A stretch of 64,000 nt of DNA from Enchytraeus crypticus (taxonomy: Eukaryota > Annelida > Clitellata > Enchytraeida > Enchytraeidae), in NCBI GenBank assembly GCA_905160935.1, contig CAJHZI010000534.1, forward strand, positions 1,725,501-1,789,500, in the 5' to 3' direction. The first letter of the stretch is position 1. Each line of letters begins with the position of its first letter. Below are positions 21,335 to 32,885 of this stretch, piece after piece. Below the pieces are notes generated by a model. The model did not search any database. It was not told the DNA's origin and saw only the letters and a program-made list of their open reading frames with translations. A program made the position numbers and the translations under genes.

Positions 21335-24300
21335 CTCTCTCTTTCTCTCTCTCTCTGCCACACTCAAGTCAAAAGACGGGTTTTGGTGCAGTCGTCAACT
21401 TAACGAAGTTCAGCTACATCGAGCTCGTACAGTAAATGGTTGCGCCAAAATCTTGGAGAACAAGTGTTGACAGCTTTGAATGAAAAAACTCCCTATGTCC
21501 CAGAACATAGATTCAATGTCCAGAACTCAGGACGTGCTCAAATCTCTCACTCTCACTCTCTCTCATTCTCTCTCTCTCTCTTAGTGCAGTGCCACTTAGT
21601 ACAGGCAAAATATGACAAACTACGTACAGAGAAAGTAGCACGTTGGCAAACTGAGCACGTAGCAGTAGCACGTATGTACTACGCAGCTACAAACGTACTA
21701 CATATTTGCTCAAATATGACATGAGTATTTTAGGCAGAATAAAACCTAACAGTCGGACGAATAGCATTAGAAAGAATATCGGCTGTCTTTACAACAGCCG
21801 CGATATTTGAACGATTACGACATTAGCAAAATAGAATTCTAGACTTCTCCTCCGTAGAGGGCGCCCAATGTCTGTTTTCCAATTCACATGCAGTTTTCAC
21901 AGTAACGTAATACCTCTCATTTTATGATGCTTGCAATATTCCATTTTATTTACTATTTAATTAATAAATTCTTATTTTTCTATGATCGCTCTTGTTTGGC
22001 TGTAACGTTTTTCATAACCACATCATAGTTCATCCTAATTCTCATTCTGAGCAGAAATATTCAGAGGGATACTGACAGTTGGCATAGCCCGTGTTACGGT
22101 GCCGATATGCTGCTTTTATAATTACCAGGCTTGATGAAGTTGCGTTTATTAAAAACTCTCAATCTGTTATAATTACATCGGCTAAATTTATTTGAGCCAT
22201 CGATTCCTTGATAAAAAGCTGGTAAAGCTAAGATTAACGTCAGTTTCCTCACTCGAAAGCGATGTCATTGACTGGCGAGCCCAGGATTTGAACCCCGCAC
22301 ATAGTGATCCGCGGTCGCGCATTAAACCGACTTCGCCACTGGCTCCAGCTTGTGATTAATCTATAGATTGATTGGTTGATTGGGTAGGCCATTTATCGTT
22401 CGATGGATTGATTGATAGATACATGCTTGTTTAGGCTATTTATCGTTTGACTGATTGATTGATTATTTTTTATATTTTGTTTTGCTCCTTTAGTTACACA
22501 CATGACATACCGCATGTGCTACATGGTCTCCTTTCATGGTTGCTGTTTTTGTAGTTTTCGTTATTTCCTCCTTTCCATGGTTATTAGTAATCGTTGCCTT
22601 TTGTTGGCGCATCAATTGCAGCCGGCGCGGATTCAAGAATAACCTTCCAACACCCTCGGGATTTTTTTCTTTCAAAGCTGTCAACACTCGGTCTTCCAAG
22701 GTGGTCGCCCACAAAGTACTAACCGGCGCGATAGAGCTTAACTTCGTTCAACTGACGCGCAGCTTAACCGACTGCGCTAATCCCGCCCCCAAATTATTTG
22801 ATAGATAAGGCTACTTATCGATCGTTTGATAGACTGATTGATTGATTGACTGATTGATTGACTGATTGATTAATTGATTGACTGATTGATTGATTGACGG
22901 CACAGTCGCCACGCCCCATGAGCTCGTGGGCGGGTAGGAGGGACAGCACTAGGGTGGGGGGCGTGTGCCCCCAGGTCTCGTACAGTCACCTCACTGCTCC
23001 TCCCCTCCAGAGCGAGGATTGTCTCTATCTCAATGTATATGCGCCCCACACCGTGAGCTATTAACTATTTACTGATTGATTGATTGGATGTCAAACACTG
23101 TCAGCTATTAACTATTTACTGATTGATTCATTTGATGTCAAACACTGTGAGCTATTAACTATTTATTGATTGATTGATTAGACGTCAAACACTGTGAGCT
23201 GTTAACTATTTATTGATTGATTCATTAGATGTCAAACACTGTGAGCTGTTAACTATATATTGATTGATTGATTAGATGTCAAACACTCAGTAGCTCTATG
23301 GTCGTATCATGATACAGAATTCACTGAATTTGCTGAATTTACCGTGAAACTCACTCTGTGAAATATTGAGAAATAGACATATATTTACTGATTGCTAATT
23401 AATTCGTATAATAATTTATATACATACATTTAGCTATTTATTAATTAATATATTCATTTCTTTATTCGCCAAAAAACAGACAGGATCAAGATGCATCACA
23501 TATAAATGTATACGCACACATACACACAAAAACATAGGATCATAAAACAATCAAAAATGAAATACTAGAAACTTAATTGTATTAATGTATTAACTAATAA
23601 ATTATTTCTTAGTGATTATTGTCTTCCTCTTGTTGAGTCCGAGTTGTTTGAAGAATTGACCAACAAGTGACTGCACGTGTCGTAGAAGACGACTAAAGCA
23701 CTAAGATCCATACTATCGTCGTAAAGGGTATTCGGTTGGTGAGCGACTAGACTACAGAAATTGCTACAAAAATATAAAAGAATGGAAAAGTCTCAAATAG
23801 GGGATTGACTGATGAATGATATGATGTAGGACAGAGAGGATTTGAGACAGTCTATTCGTATCCCGACCCTAGTTAAACTGGGATTCAATGGATGATGATG
23901 ATGATGATGATGATGATTACTGTGTTACTGAGAGCGGCAGGTAGGCACTGGTATAGAGCTGTTGAGCTCTCTGATGAGGAAGAAGAGAAGAGACGCCCGC
24001 AAGTCATCCAGCCACAGAGGCTCCAGTGGATTGGCGTCATCTGCCAGACACATCGGACACCACAACAACAAAGATGATGATGATGATGTCGACGTCTACA
24101 TGATCTCAACGAATGCTGACTCAATGGCTCAGCCCGAGTCTGCATTGCTTCATCATATCAGTGATGGTGATATGAAATCCCGGAGTGATGATGATGATGC
24201 GCGTGATAAGAAAAGTGATAATCACATTTACGATGATAACTCTATGGAGAAATATGGTTACTTTCATGATGATGCTGCAGCTGTTGATGATGACGATGCT

Positions 24301-25058
24301 GATGATGATGATGATGCTGATAATGCTGATGATGCTGATGATGATGATGCAGCAGGTGATAACGTTGATGATGATGATGGTGGGGGGTACCCTGTGATGG
24401 TGTACATACACGGGGGGTCGTACGAGGAGGGCACTGGGGTGATGTATGATGGGTCAGTGCTAGCGCTACATCGGGTGGTCGTTGTGACCATCAACTACAG
24501 GCTGGGTATACTGGGTAAGAACTAGACTATGTCTATCATTATCTAATGCCTGGAGCCAGTGGCGATGTCGGTAAGGTGCTCGACCGCGGATCTGTATGTG
24601 CGAGGTTCACATCCTGGGCCCTCCCGTCACTGACTCAAACTTTTAAAATTTAAAAATCAATTTAATTAAAAATTAATTAAAATAAATAATAATTTAAATA
24701 ATAATAAAATAAATAATTAAAATAAATTTTTTATTTATTAAAAAATTAAAAAATTAAATTTTATTTAATTTCGATTCTAGTCTCTAATTGTTGTTATGTT
24801 ATATTATGTTATGTTATGACATCGCTTTCGAGTGAGGAAACTGACGTTAATATTAGCTCTTTAGCTTTAGCTTTATAGAGCGCTAAAGGCTGGGTCTGCT
24901 GGGTCAGAACTATAATATGTCTATCACTGATGTGTTTAACGTCAGGCTTACATGCCCAAGGCTTCTCTTCAAGACTCATTCGAGCTACCGTCACAAAATC
25001 AGTGATTTATATTCGATTTAAGAAGTCTCAAATAAGAGTAATGAAAATAACTGTTATA

Positions 25059-25106
<48 letters not shown>

Positions 25107-27999
25107 GATGATGATGATGATGATGTAGGTTTCCTGACTTCGGGGGATGCTCGGCTGAGCGGTAACTGGGGCCTAGAGGATCAGGTAGAGGCGTTGAGAT
25201 GGGTGCGGGACAATATTCGGGTGTTTGGCGGGAACCCTGACAGGGTTACCCTGGTGGGTAACAGTGCAGGAGCCGCTAGTATAGGGTTACTGATGACCTC
25301 ATCACTGGCTCAAGGTAACAACAACAATAAATACTAATAAAAAAACCAAAACAACAACAACAAAATTCAGTATAATTTGAAATCGTTGTATTTTGTGATT
25401 TCAAAATATTTAGATTAGATCTACAATTTCATTTTTAACCTAACTTGGAGCCTTTAAAGTCTATATAGAGCCACGTTTACGTAGAGAGATTAGAATGGCT
25501 CAGTAGCTCAGTGCGACGAGCGACAGGTAACGTCAAACAATTTTATTTGTATTTGTTTTTTTCACTGACATCGCTTTCGAGTGAGGAAACTGACGTTAAC
25601 CTTAAGCTTTATCAGCTCTACAATTTTATTTGACTGTTCCTGAGGTCCTGAGATCAATTACTGGTCAAGCTGATCAGAGAGTAAAGTCTCGGACATTCAT
25701 TGGACTGGTACCATGGATAGTAGACTATAAACTGCATAACTGTTTAAGCATGTTCTCATAAAAGTGCTAGAGATCATGATGGACAATGTTGCTTAGGCTT
25801 GTTCCACTCACTCTTAGCTATTTAAACACAGAAGTGCTAGAGATCATGATGGATGATGTTGTTGTTGCCCAGGCTTGTTCCACTCGTTCATAACTGTTTA
25901 AACATTTAAGTGCTAGATGTCATGATGGATGTTGTTGTTGTCCAGGCTTGTTCCACTCACTCTTAACTGTTTAAACATAGAAGTGCAAGAGATCATGATG
26001 GATGATTTAATGTTGTCAGGGCTGTTCCACTCGGCTGTGCTACAGAGCGGGTCGCCCCTATCGTTCTGGTCGCACTACGACCCGTCCCTGCTCTACACCG
26101 ACCACGAGACCTACCTCAGACACGTAGCTACCAGGGGGGGCTGTCCCCCCAGTAGACCCCCTAACAGGCCCATCTCCTCCTGGCCCCCAAGTTCTGCCTC
26201 TTCCTCCTTCCACCCCCCGTCGGTAGATGCGTTGGTCGCCTGCTTGAGGAACGTGTCGTACGAGACGCTCATAGAGCAGCAGTGGCAGGTGAGTGTCGTA
26301 AATTACTTAGAGATATGAATAAGTTACTTAGAGTTATGAATAAATTACTTAGAGTTATGAATATACTACTTAGAGTTATGAATAAATTACTTAGAGTTAT
26401 GAATAAATTACTTAGAGTTATGAATATACTACTTAGAGTTATGAATATATTACTTAGAGTTATGAATATATTACTTAGAGTTATGAATTAGTCACTTAGA
26501 GTTATTCATAAATTACTTCGCGTTATTCATAAATTATTATTTGACCTTATTTCTGCACGTGCTACTATTTGACCTCATTTCTGCACGTGCTACTATTTGA
26601 CCTCATTTCTGCACGTGCTACTATTTGACCTCATTTCTGCACGTGCTACTATTTGACCTCATTTCTGCACGTGCTACTATTTGACCTCATTTCTGCACGT
26701 GCTACTATTTGATCTCATTTCTGCACGTGCTACTATTTGACCCTATTTCTGCACATGCTACTATTTGACCTCATTTCTGCTCGTGCTACTTTTTGACCTC
26801 ATTTCTGCCCGTGCTACTGTTTGACCTCATTTCAGCACGTGCAACTATTTGACCTCATCTCTGCCCGTGCTACGGTTTGACCTCATTTCTGCACGTGCTA
26901 CTATTTGACCTCATTTCTGCACGTGCTATTATATGACCTAATTTATACCCAACAGCTCGATCCTCTCGTTCCCTCCTACTTCAACTTTCGACCACGTGTC
27001 GACGGCTCTAGTCTGCTGCCCCGCGCCCCTGAGCAGTCGTACCGGGAGGGCAGGTACCAGGCTGTGCCGGTGCTGCTGGGAGTGCTGGAGGACGAGTGGG
27101 CCAGGAGCCTGCCCTGGTTCCTCTCTGACATCGATGAGTCCCTTGTGGACGGTATAAGGATAATTAGTGCTAATTTATTATCTCATTAGTGCTAATTAAC
27201 TGTCTCGTTAGTGCTAATTGAATATCTCATTAGTGCTAATTTATTATCTCATTAGTGCTAATTAACTGTCTCGTTAGTGCTAATTGAATATCTCATTAGT
27301 GCTAATTTATTATCTCATTAGTGCTAATTAATTTTCTCATTAGTGCTTATTAACTGTCACACTAGTGCTTATTTACTGTCTAATTAGCGTTATTTATCTA
27401 TCTCATTAGCGTTAATTAATTATCACATTAAAGTGTTTTAATTTCCTCATTTCTGTTATTTAATAATCTAATTTGTACGAATTGATTATCTCAGTTATGG
27501 GACTTAAGTAGCTAATTTGTTTGTCTTAATTATTTCTTTATATGACTTTATTATACCAGTGTTTGACTTCATAATTGTCATCTGATATATTAATGCATCA
27601 AATATCACTTTTAGCTGATTTAATAATATCACTGTAATATTATGAACTAATCATCTAACATTTAATTGCCCGTGCTGTGTCCTGGACTCTGAAGAATAAA
27701 CAAACCGTAAACTGCACGTGACGTAAAAGGCGACTAGCAAGAACTTAGGAAGACAACGGGAAATCACCTCAGAAGCCACACTGTTCCCAAGCTATTGGCT
27801 GCCTTAAAGTGCGAATATGGCATGGCCTTTTGAGAAGAGATTAATTTGTTGATGGATGGGAAATGTGAGACAGGCTGAGAATAGGTATGTTAGATGATTT
27901 AAGACCCACTCGTGTGTGGACATAAAAAGAACAGCGGAAGGCAGAGAAGAGTGGAGGCGTTATATCCCATGGACCTGCCAGTAGGAAGTGCACTACCAG

Positions 28000-28042
<43 letters not shown>

Positions 28043-31000
28043 GGATAAGTCGCTTATGATTTCTCTATCCCCTGAAGCTACACAACCTGCAGTACCTGGA
28101 ATAAACCTATGAATAAACATCGAAATGGCAGCGTCACCGTCGGATTAATTCTCGTGTTTAACTCTCTGCTACATCTCACTCATCTTGGTTCTGCTTAGAA
28201 ATACAGTGTCCGAAAAGTTTTAATTCACACTTGTTTTGTCTTATTTAGAAATATTTGATTCGTATTAAATAATTTGTACCAATGGCCATTAATAAATGTT
28301 AACGTACATACACGCATACACACGCACACACACAAACACACACAAACACACACAAACACACACAAACACACACACACGTACAGACACAGAGCTTGACGAT
28401 GGTCTAACGAGACTGACATTTGAGGAGGCGGTGCGTCACGTGATCACAAAGAGATTTAAATGGCCGCCGGAAGTAGCAGAGGCCGCCATCTTGGAATACA
28501 CGCAATGGAGAAACATGGAGGACCCGTACGTCAATAGGCTGATGTTTAAAGAGGTCTGCTTATGAATGCTATAAGAAGATTGTTTTCTGGTTTAACATCA
28601 AGCTCTTTCATGGGTACTGAGTCCCGTTTTAATGCTAAATCTCATCATTTCAAAGTAAAGTCATTGACCTAACCTTGAAGAGCTATCAGACTCCTGTTTG
28701 TTAAATACACATTTGCTCACACTTAGCTACAGAATTTTGTATATATATTTTTTATAACTTTGAATTTATATAATTATTAACATCTGATAGAGGGTTGACT
28801 GTTATAGTTCATTAAAGTCTACAATCTACTTTAATGTCTAAAGATTAAATTATTAAGTTACAATTATGTTAGTTGCTTCGATATCAACTCAAGTAAGAAG
28901 TTTAAAATGTTACTTTTTATATCAAAATGCATAGAAATCGAAATTTCTTGCAACATTAGTGGCATATAGCTTCAAACTCTTGCCGTGTTTTTTATTTATA
29001 TTGATTTAATCATCTTGTTTCTTCATTTTGAAAAGTAAACATTTTGCAAATCTGAGATATAGTCTATGTTAAAAAGTTTGTTTAATATTTTGATAAATCG
29101 ATTACTGTTTGGTATTTAAATCGTGATATGACAGTTCATGAGCGACCTGACCATTCTCTCTGGATCAGTTAGACTCTCTAATTATCTCTCATCAGCACCC
29201 TGCACTCCGCATGTTGGTAACGTCTCTGAACGTGTTCACGACAACGATAAAAGAAGAAGAAGCAGTGCTAAAAGTGGCAGACTCGAGGGAGGGAGCTTAA
29301 GCTGCGCCTATGCTGGCAGACCACCTGTGTATCTCTATAAGTACAACTATCTACCCAGCCAGTCAGGGTCCAGGGTGAAAGATGATGATGATGTCAGGGG
29401 GGTTGTAAAAATAGAACCCAAGCCTCTCGAGTCAGGAACTGACAGTGAACCCAATAGACCAGTTAACAGTCGTGGTAGAAGAGATACCGAGCGTGACAGA
29501 GGTAAACAAAGAGCGAGACACAGTAGAAACATTAGTGATACTGAGCGTGACAGATACATACAGAGGGTGAGACACAGTAGAAACATAAGAGATACAGAAC
29601 ATGACAGAGACATACAGAGAGGAAGACACAGTAGAAATGGAGTTAAGAAACACAGAAATGTTGAATATCCTGGGGCTGAAGGTGAGTATGTTCCTAACAA
29701 AGCCAAAGTTCAGAGTAACAACAAGGAAAGTAAATCAGGTGAGCCTCAAGGAAATCTTAAGGGACAGTCAAGTTTTCCATCTTCTAAGAATGGAGAGTAT
29801 GAGACGAATGGAAGAAGAGAGGCCTATGGTTCTGAGAGAAGAAAGACTGAGACTGAAGAGCACTTGAGAAATAACAGGAACGAGCTGACGGATAGTGATA
29901 GAAACTTGCAGGTAGAAAGAAGAAGTGAGATAAAGAGAGATACAAACAAACTGGTAGAAAGAGCAAGTGAGATAGAGAGAGACACATGCATGGAGGTAGA
30001 AAGAACAAATGAGATAGAGAGAGATACAAACAAACAGGTAGAAAGATCAAGTGAGAGAGCCATCGGGGAAAGAGATAAAGAGAGGTTGAAGAAGAGAAGA
30101 ACAGAAAGAGATAACGTGGACGAGAAGCGAGAGAATGCGACAGAGAAGGAGAAATACAGTGATACAGAGCAGGAGATAGAGGAAGATAAGGAGGAGACAG
30201 ATAGTGGAATGGAGACGGGACTCAACCAGAGATCATCCAGCTGGTGGGGAGTCTACCACACGACGGAGTTGGACCTGGTGTTTGGCTCTCCATTCAGTGG
30301 ACGTAGGATCTTTGATCACCAGAGAGATGTGAGATGGAATGATGAGGATAGGCAGATGAGCAGAACTATGATGAAGCTGTGGACAAACTTCATTAAATAC
30401 GGGTTTGTTCTCCTTTCTTTAAACTATTTAAAACCTCGTCTAAAATTTTTTTCAAGACTGTAATAAGGTCTACAAGGGTACTTTACTTGTGGTTTTTCTG
30501 CTATTTTTAGTATTTTTGTGATGTCGTTGATTTGCACTGAAGCTTCAACACATCGTCTAAGTATGGACTATAGCACTTTAAACCTCAACGTAAATCTCTG
30601 CTAAACGCAACTGGAAATCTCCATTTTGTTGTCAAATCACGTAATCTTACGTAAAGTTAGTAAAACCCACTAATGTTTCCCTAAGAATACATGGTATCGC
30701 TTGTGCCATATCAGAGGATGAAAAAAATTTCAAATAAATATTTGCATATTGAATATAGAGTCAAATTGCTTAGCTCTTTTGGAATTGCACATTTTTTGGG
30801 AATTTTATTTTCGAACATTTCTATATAGATATAGGAGCTGCCAATAAGGCGATTTCAAAATTTGTAAATTAAATATTTTACTTATGACAATTAAAGTAAG
30901 TTCTGTGAAAGCACACTCTGATGACTCACACATCTTCAGTACCTCCTAGGCTGCAGAGTACAGCCTGGATTAGTCTTCGATTCTTCAATAGTTACAACTA

Positions 31001-31680
31001 GTTCTCATCTATCTCTGATCGTTACTAATATGAAGTCTCTGTTCTAACTGATTGAGTATAGTAAACAACTATTGGTTGATTCCTGTCTAATGCTTTCCAG
31101 GAATCCTACCCCTGAACCAAGCGAAGAAAATCTGGAAGGGAATAGGAATACGAGACAGAGTCGTCAGCATCATAAGAAACGTCACCATCGTAACAAGGCG
31201 TTGAGATTAGCGGCAGCTAATTCTAATGACAAACGTGCAGACTTTTCTATCACCAATGTTCGGAACTTCGTTAACGGAAGTTTAGATTCTAAGCCACTAA
31301 TAAAATGGCTTCCTACACGCCCAATTAAAACAGACTATTTGTATGTCTCACTAACCAACACAACAATGCTGCGTCATCTCAGAACTCGACAGATGTCCTT
31401 CTGGAACGCTCTCGTGCCACGCCTACTTTTGTTTTCGCGCTCTGCCGCAGCTAAGGCGAGCAGTGCGCGAGAAGAGACGTCGCGATTGGCTAGCGTGGAC
31501 GGGCGGGCGGGCAGTGGGCGGGGCGGCGCCGGGCATGCCCTGGGCGTGCTCGCTGTGGGCCTGACAGTGTTGTGCTTTGTTCTGCTGGGCATCAGCTGCG
31601 CATTAGCTTGCAAATATTCTAGACTAAAGGAGCGCCACGAAAGACACGTGTATGTAAATAAAATAACAAGAATGCTGTAA
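20323..31680 (+). CDS. Neuroligin-like transmembrane protein with large inserts
   Basis: Ten exons: 20323-20509, 21126-21202, 22906-23052, 23941-24514, 25129-25314, 26020-26288, 26956-27151, 28384-28553, 29135-30402, 31101-31680 (3654 nt, about 1217 residues; vertebrate neuroligins are near 830). Signal peptide, then [67 protein letters not shown] and [19 protein letters not shown]: close to neuroligins. VGNSAGAAS keeps the nucleophile Ser (about 374), with Glu about 527 (GVLEDEW) and His about 977 ([13 protein letters not shown]). Inserts: acidic, about 138-285; charged, about 677-966. [10 protein letters not shown] precedes a Ser/Arg-rich stalk, a membrane helix ([20 protein letters not shown]) and a tail of about 23 residues ending TRML. 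Junctions E/F match vertebrate site B. Uncertain: the exon 1 donor (alternative gtaaga at 20488) and exon 4 acceptor (24133 also keeps phase). Neuroligins are postsynaptic adhesion partners of neurexin. Confidence 0.88.
20590..20720 (+). mobile_element. SINE family B fragment in neuroligin intron 1
   Basis: Shares gagctgataagatagtaaa, attcagaggaccggtaatat and aaactgattatataaacatg with family B. Followed at 20830-21000 by another dispersed repeat (gaggtgggtcccctcttgc, gtttgcggtt, gtccaaccacac) also present at 46701-46865. Confidence 0.6.
21285..21357. repeat. (CT)n microsatellite
   Basis: CT dinucleotides with occasional tt interruptions, 80 bp after the exon 2 donor. A short second tract lies at 21540-21580. 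Confidence 0.92.
22218..22349 (-). mobile_element. SINE family A copy in neuroligin intron 2
   Basis: Inverted copy: ctaagattaacgtcagtttc tail, gcgagcccaggatttgaacc B box and ggctccagc head end. Confidence 0.82.
22490..22795 (-). mobile_element. SINE family C copy in neuroligin intron 2
   Basis: The minus strand begins gggggcgggattagcgcagt, then cggttaagctgcgcg, a tRNA-like head; the body carries aacactcggtcttccaaggt on the plus strand. A partial sense relative lies at 21364-21520. Confidence 0.72.
23053..23287 (+). repeat. 47-bp array beginning exactly at the exon 3 donor
   Basis: Five units of 47 bp starting at 23053, 23100, 23147, 23194 and 23241. Each starts with the donor sequence gtgagctattaactat (gtcagc in unit 2) and ends gatgtcaaacact, preserving a donor-like gtgagc in four of five units. 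Confidence 0.93.
23620..23917 (+). mobile_element. GAT-tailed SINE (family D) immediately upstream of neuroligin exon 4
   Basis: Matches 3545-3800 through gtcgtagaagacgact, agaaattgctacaaa and cgtatcccgaccctagttaa, and ends in (gat)n at 23888-23917, 24 bp before the proposed exon 4 acceptor. Confidence 0.78.
24546..24880 (+). mobile_element. SINE family A copy split by AT-rich insert
   Basis: The head and B box lie at 24546-24635; the tail catcgctttcgagtgaggaa resumes at 24820. The 180 bp between is nearly pure A/T with taaaataaat-like repeats. Confidence 0.75.
25061..25128 (+). repeat. (GA)n(GAT)n tract forming the exon 5 acceptor region
   Basis: GA run then seven GAT/GATG units and immediately the acceptor tag before GTTTCCTG. 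The acceptor has no pyrimidine tract on the plus strand; the repeat occupies its place. Confidence 0.9.
25630..25790 (+). mobile_element. SINE family B copy in neuroligin intron 5
   Basis: gctgatcagagagtaaagtc, cattcattggactggtacca and tgtttaagcatgttctcata, followed by three copies of a diverged ~80-bp unit (gtgctagagatcatgatgga) to 26000. A SINE A tail fragment lies just before, at 25568-25610. Confidence 0.65.
26297..26520 (+). repeat. ~20-bp minisatellite at exon 6 donor
   Basis: About ten copies of ttacttagagttatgaataa, starting 8 bp after the donor at 26289. Open in one frame only by chance of the period. Confidence 0.93.
26527..26945 (+). repeat. 28-bp E-box-containing array ending at exon 7 acceptor
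   Basis: About 15 copies of tgacctcatttctgcacgtg plus ctactatt. Most carry gcacgtgc, a CACGTG E-box, and the pyrimidine-rich cctcatttctgc. The array ends about 10 bp before the acceptor at 26955. Confidence 0.93.
27160..27430 (+). repeat. 21-22-bp array at exon 7 donor
   Basis: Units of tctcattagtgctaattwa beginning about 10 bp after the donor at 27152 and decaying toward 27430. Confidence 0.9.
27668..28000 (+). mobile_element. Short RTE-derived element with SINE-like head
   Basis: Head shares actgcacgtgacgtaaaagg with family D; the 3' part (27885-27997) matches the RTE 3' end (gatgatttaagacccactcg, agtggaggcgttatatccca, acctgccagtaggaagtgca) and runs into a (GA)n tract at 28003-28038. Confidence 0.75.
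28305..28378 (+). repeat. (CACAAA)n tract at exon 8 acceptor
   Basis: cacacacaaa repeats ending 5 bp before the acceptor at 28383. Confidence 0.9.
29480..30060 (+). repeat. Coding minisatellites in neuroligin exon 9
   Basis: An 18-residue (54-bp) unit, DTERDRxxQRxRHSRNIx, occurs three times (about 29480-29640). A 14-residue (42-bp) unit of type [13 protein letters not shown] occurs about four times (29910-30060). Strongly Arg/Glu/Ser/Asp-rich, hydrophilic, probably disordered or helical. Confidence 0.85.
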
Positions 31681-32064
31681 TGAGTAATCTACAAGTAGTA
31701 TTCTTATGATTACTACTTGTAGTCTGTACATAATATACTATTATGTAAATACTACATACGTAACATACATAAAATACTACATACGTAACATACATAAAAT
31801 ACTACATACGTAACTTGCTACATTATATGTTTTTTGCATTTCTAGTTTGTGTGTATATAAATGAAAATCAATATTTTTGTAATAGTTTATAAATGTAGGC
31901 CTACATAGGCCCTACACGTACAATACTATGTAATGCCGGGACTTAGTTTCATAGTTGGGTTGTGAATTATAGAAAATTAAGGAGTTTGACCTTATAAACG
32001 TATGTTTGTATTTTCATAAGAGTCGAATAATTTAACTGACCTTGTTATCTATCTTTCATTCTCG

Positions 32065-32110
<46 letters not shown>

Positions 32111-32885
32111 CTCTCTATGGCTCTGTATGCTCACTTGTTACTTTCCATTGTTTGGAATAGCAGAAAAATCTTCACAAAAATTTAGTTGAAACTTCTTTTC
32201 CATTTTATAATATCTTAATTTCGAAACCAGCATCCATATAATTCGCAAAGTTTTATTAACATTAGCATTTGGTTTAACACTAACTTTACTAAAGATTATT
32301 AACATTTCTTTAAGGTAAATATTAACATAAGAAGTAACATTAGCATTATCATTGGGCTAATGTTAACAATAGCACTAACAGAAGCTTTAACATAATGTTA
32401 AAGTTACTTTTTTACATTAATTACGATATAACACATTAACTTAACATTAGATTAAAATTTAAAGTTAATTTTTATATTAATATTGTCTTTACTCTTAAGG
32501 TAAAAATTAAATTTAATGTTGATGCTATTATTGATATTTAATATAGATATTAATTATGACATTTAATAACACTTGTAAAATTAACATTGAAATATTAGCA
32601 ATAACAAAATTTAATACACATTTTCATTTACATTGAACTAAAATTTAAGCGATATCTTTTAATTTTAATTTCAGTTAAAGTGATATAATTGATTAAATTA
32701 TTTGAAGTTTTTATCCTATATAATGAAATGATGTAATAAATCAGTCTCTATATTATTTTTCATAATTTCATCCTCACACGTTTCCTCTCCACCTCTCTCT
32801 CTCTCTCTCTCTCTATCTCTCTTAGTCTACTGCCTACTGGCAGGTCCATGGTATATAAATGGTCGTCTCATAGTCCTCTCTCCAC
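31681..32885. other. Between neuroligin and collagen 1; no gene seen
   Basis: AT-rich. Convergent 3' ends flank it. A triplicated tactacatacgtaacatac segment lies near 31740-31820, a taacattagcatt-rich stretch at 32240-32540, and (CT)n tracts at 32068-32104 and 32793-32822, the latter followed by a minus-strand RTE 3' tail (tactgcctactggcaggtcc). Confidence 0.65.

Noticed and set aside
26527-26945. CRISPR-like array of 28-bp repeats
   Set aside because: Units are head to tail with no unique spacers, in a eukaryotic intron.
29347-30225. Minus-strand Leu/Ser-rich frames over neuroligin exon 9
   Set aside because: Antisense shadow of the Arg/Glu/Ser-rich repeats.
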